A stretch of 64,000 bases of DNA, taken from contig PNOH01000013.1 in NCBI GenBank assembly GCA_013824715.1, positions 37,686 through 101,685 on the forward strand, written 5' to 3'. Within the stretch, counting starts at the first letter, position 1; each line of letters begins with the position of its first letter. Made by a program: the position numbers and the translations under genes. Below the pieces are notes generated by a model. It had not been told where the DNA came from. It did no database searches and saw nothing but the letters and a program-made list of their open reading frames with translations. This document shows, piece after piece, positions 62,426 to 64,000 of the stretch. The DNA comes from Odoribacter sp. (GTDB taxonomy: Bacteria; Bacteroidota; Bacteroidia; Bacteroidales; Prolixibacteraceae).

Positions 62426-63055
62426 ATGAAAGATATCTTTACTAACAAATGGATTGGCATAAGCTTACTTCTAGTGGTTCTCTTGGCTGGATTTATCCCA
62501 TTTTTCTTTGTTTTCAAAGACAGCATGATTTCAAAATCAATTTCAGATTGGGGAAGTTTTGGTAGTTATTTGTCCGGCGTTATTGGGGTTATCAATGTTA
62601 TTGTATTCATATACATTACCTATCTAGTAAGTAAGTTGGATGACAAAAGAAACAAAGGACAAATTGACGCCCAACATAAAATTGTATTATCACAGTTTCG
62701 CCAAAATGAACTTGACAAATTGAGTCAAAAGCTTGATTCTGCATTAGATCTTGCTGGAGAAGAAAAATATATGATCATCCATAAAATTTCAAGTGCTGGT
62801 ATTTCTCTTACTAATTTTATCAATCGAGCAACATACTTATTTCCAATAATTAATGATCATAAAATCAAAATTTATGCTGAGAATATATTGAGTAAGTATG
62901 ATCAGCTAATTCCAATTGTTGAAGAAATCTATGGTAACCCTATTGAAAGTTGGCAAGAAGAAAAATTGGAAACGAAAGTTCAATTTGTTCTTATGCAAAC
63001 ATCAGTATTAATAGAAGAATTACGCAAGTTTATTCTAGATGATTTAAATACCTGA
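62426..63055 (+). CDS. Two-helix membrane protein with cytoplasmic helical domain, unknown
   Basis: 209 residues. Two membrane segments (about 9-32 and 48-68; the second includes FGSYLSGVIGVINVIVFIYI) are followed by a long helical, charged region (DDKRNKGQIDAQHKIVLSQF...). The WGSFGSYLSG stretch recalls the N-terminus of proteins annotated as putative phage abortive infection membrane proteins, but the match is short. The gene is clearly AT-rich relative to the genes to its left. Function unknown; a defence role is a weak hypothesis. Confidence 0.7.
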   Translation: MKDIFTNKWIGISLLLVVLLAGFIPFFFVFKDSMISKSISDWGSFGSYLSGVIGVINVIVFIYITYLVSKLDDKRNKGQIDAQHKIVLSQFRQNELDKLSQKLDSALDLAGEEKYMIIHKISSAGISLTNFINRATYLFPIINDHKIKIYAENILSKYDQLIPIVEEIYGNPIESWQEEKLETKVQFVLMQTSVLIEELRKFILDDLNT

Positions 63056-63138
63056 TGAATTAGATATTGCCATCATAAAAAAAGACACCACATCTTTGAT
63101 AAAGTAGCTTTTGTAAAAACCAATCGGATTATTAATTG

Positions 63139-63153
63139 AAATTCAGCAATTTG
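63139..63153 (+). promoter_or_regulatory. Shared upstream motif, copy 3 (AAATTCAGCAATTTG)
   Basis: One substitution from the copies at 60646 and 62379; 51 bp before the ATG at 63204. Confidence 0.45.
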
Positions 63154-63203
63154 ATCGGTGAGTAGCGCAAATATGAATAAAATTAACTTAAACAATTTTT
63201 ACT

Positions 63204-63488
63204 ATGGAACATTTTATTTCAATTAATTTTCAAGAGATATTGAAAGGAGAAAGTAGACCATCTGAAGAATTTCTGAACTACAAAGACATTTTCTCTAACA
63301 ATTTGAGTAATGTACCCAATGCTGGTGATTATATTGAATTTAGTCATGAGGAAGATGGGCAAATCGGAATTTACAAGGTAAAAACCAGATATTTTCGCTA
63401 TTCTCTAAAAAATAGCAAGTGCAATGTAACTTGTAATGTTATTGTTGAAAGGTATGATGAAGATGCTCCATTTTTGATTAAAGAATAA
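63204..63488 (+). CDS. Small hypothetical protein
   Basis: 94 residues, acidic, cytosolic by composition (HFISINFQEILKGESRPSEE, GDYIEFSHEEDGQIGIYKVK, YFRYSLKNSKCNVTCNVIVE). The C-terminal 45 residues look like a small beta-barrel or beta-sheet. No family recognised. AT-rich like its neighbours. Confidence 0.62.
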   Translation: MEHFISINFQEILKGESRPSEEFLNYKDIFSNNLSNVPNAGDYIEFSHEEDGQIGIYKVKTRYFRYSLKNSKCNVTCNVIVERYDEDAPFLIKE

Positions 63489-63514
63489 TTCCTTAATAGG
63501 TTCCTTTGGAGCAT

Positions 63515-63976
63515 CTAATCTTTATCAGTCATCCTTAAAATTTTTGAGTCATTATTATTTGATATTAATTCAATCCATTTATCAAATAATAATTTAGAAG
63601 TATCTTTTTTGAAATAATACTCATCTATTTTAAAGGATTTATTATTTCTAAATACTACCAAAGGTATTCCACCATTATTTTCATTCCCTTCAAATTTAAA
63701 GGGACAAATTATATTTTTATAGCCATGTGTTGTAAGTGAACTTGAAAACTTTAAATCATATCCTCGCCATATTAGAGTATCATTTTCATAATCTTCTTCA
63801 ACGAGAGCTAAATTGTATATAAATGCAGTATCAAATCCACACATAAAATACATTGTACTATCAACTATGACGGCGTATTTATTCCCATAAATTGCTTTAT
63901 AACTTCCATGTATTGGGCTATATTTTTTACAAGCTATTGCAAACAGCAAGATAAAGGCAAAATATTTATAATTCAT
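63515..63976 (-). CDS. Small hypothetical lipoprotein
   Basis: 153 residues. The lipobox FAIAC puts the lipidated Cys at 16 (MNYKYFAFILLFAIACKKYS). The mature part is beta-rich (GSYKAIYGNKYAVIVDSTMY, NDTLIWRGYDLKFSSSL). No family recognised. Convergent with the gene at 63204. Confidence 0.68.
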   Translation of the reverse strand: MNYKYFAFILLFAIACKKYSPIHGSYKAIYGNKYAVIVDSTMYFMCGFDTAFIYNLALVEEDYENDTLIWRGYDLKFSSSLTTHGYKNIICPFKFEGNENNGGIPLVVFRNNKSFKIDEYYFKKDTSKLLFDKWIELISNNNDSKILRMTDKD

Positions 63977-64000
63977 AGTTTAGTTTTTGGGATTACAATG

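Overview
The window looks like a Bacteroidota chromosome segment, probably class Bacteroidia and plausibly a Marinilabiliales/Prolixibacteraceae-type organism; the family is inference. The evidence is a SusC/SusD polysaccharide utilization locus with a hybrid two-component regulator, a type IX secretion C-terminal sorting domain, many promoters with the Bacteroidota -7 box TAnnTTTG, little use of Shine-Dalgarno sites, and several palindromic intergenic repeat families.

Layout. 1-6.8 kb (minus strand): a cobalamin salvage and uptake locus under two cobalamin riboswitches. Riboswitch 2 precedes a DUF71/COG2102 PP-loop ATPase, a BtuF-like binding protein, CobD-type decarboxylase and CbiB. Riboswitch 1 precedes the outer-membrane receptor BtuB, followed by CobU, which runs off the left edge. 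6.9-12.8 kb (minus): an AmmeMemoRadiSam locus with a radical SAM enzyme, a large membrane spermidine-synthase-like protein, a four-helix-bundle gene set among 9-bp repeats, and a Memo-AMMECR1 fusion. 12.9-15.5 kb (plus): a B12-binding-type radical SAM protein and an orphan HicB-like protein.

15.4-23.5 kb (minus): a tight eight-gene cluster of lipid kinase, alpha-oxoamine synthase, acyl carrier protein, flavin oxidoreductase, UbiA prenyltransferase, SPASM radical SAM protein, NAD-dependent epimerase/reductase and a ThiL/AIR-synthase-fold protein. It reads as a biosynthetic operon for an unidentified amino- or prenyl-lipid and is my main candidate for an undescribed system. 23.6-26 kb: trpS, rimM and rpsP, the last with a long Pro/Glu/Val tail.

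26.1-43.9 kb (plus): a PUL with hybrid sensor regulator, GH130-type enzyme, MFS transporter, an unrecognised lipoprotein with an enzyme-like domain, SusC, SusD, a LamG surface lipoprotein, and a large T9SS-exported protein carrying the same unrecognised domain. No familiar endo-acting hydrolase or lyase is visible, so this domain is a candidate new carbohydrate-active family. Two tandem lipoprotein paralogs follow.

45.7-51.4 kb (plus): prfB with its programmed +1 frameshift, a GNAT acetyltransferase, a polyphosphate kinase fused in frame to an ArsC/Spx-like domain, oxyR, tRNA-Glu and rpsT. 51.5-59 kb: two DUF4143-type ATPases flanking sufB-sufC-sufD (minus) and thiL (plus). 59-64 kb: an NAD-dependent epimerase, a secreted beta-helix protein, dense palindromic repeats, and an AT-rich tail of small unrecognised genes that looks like accessory DNA.
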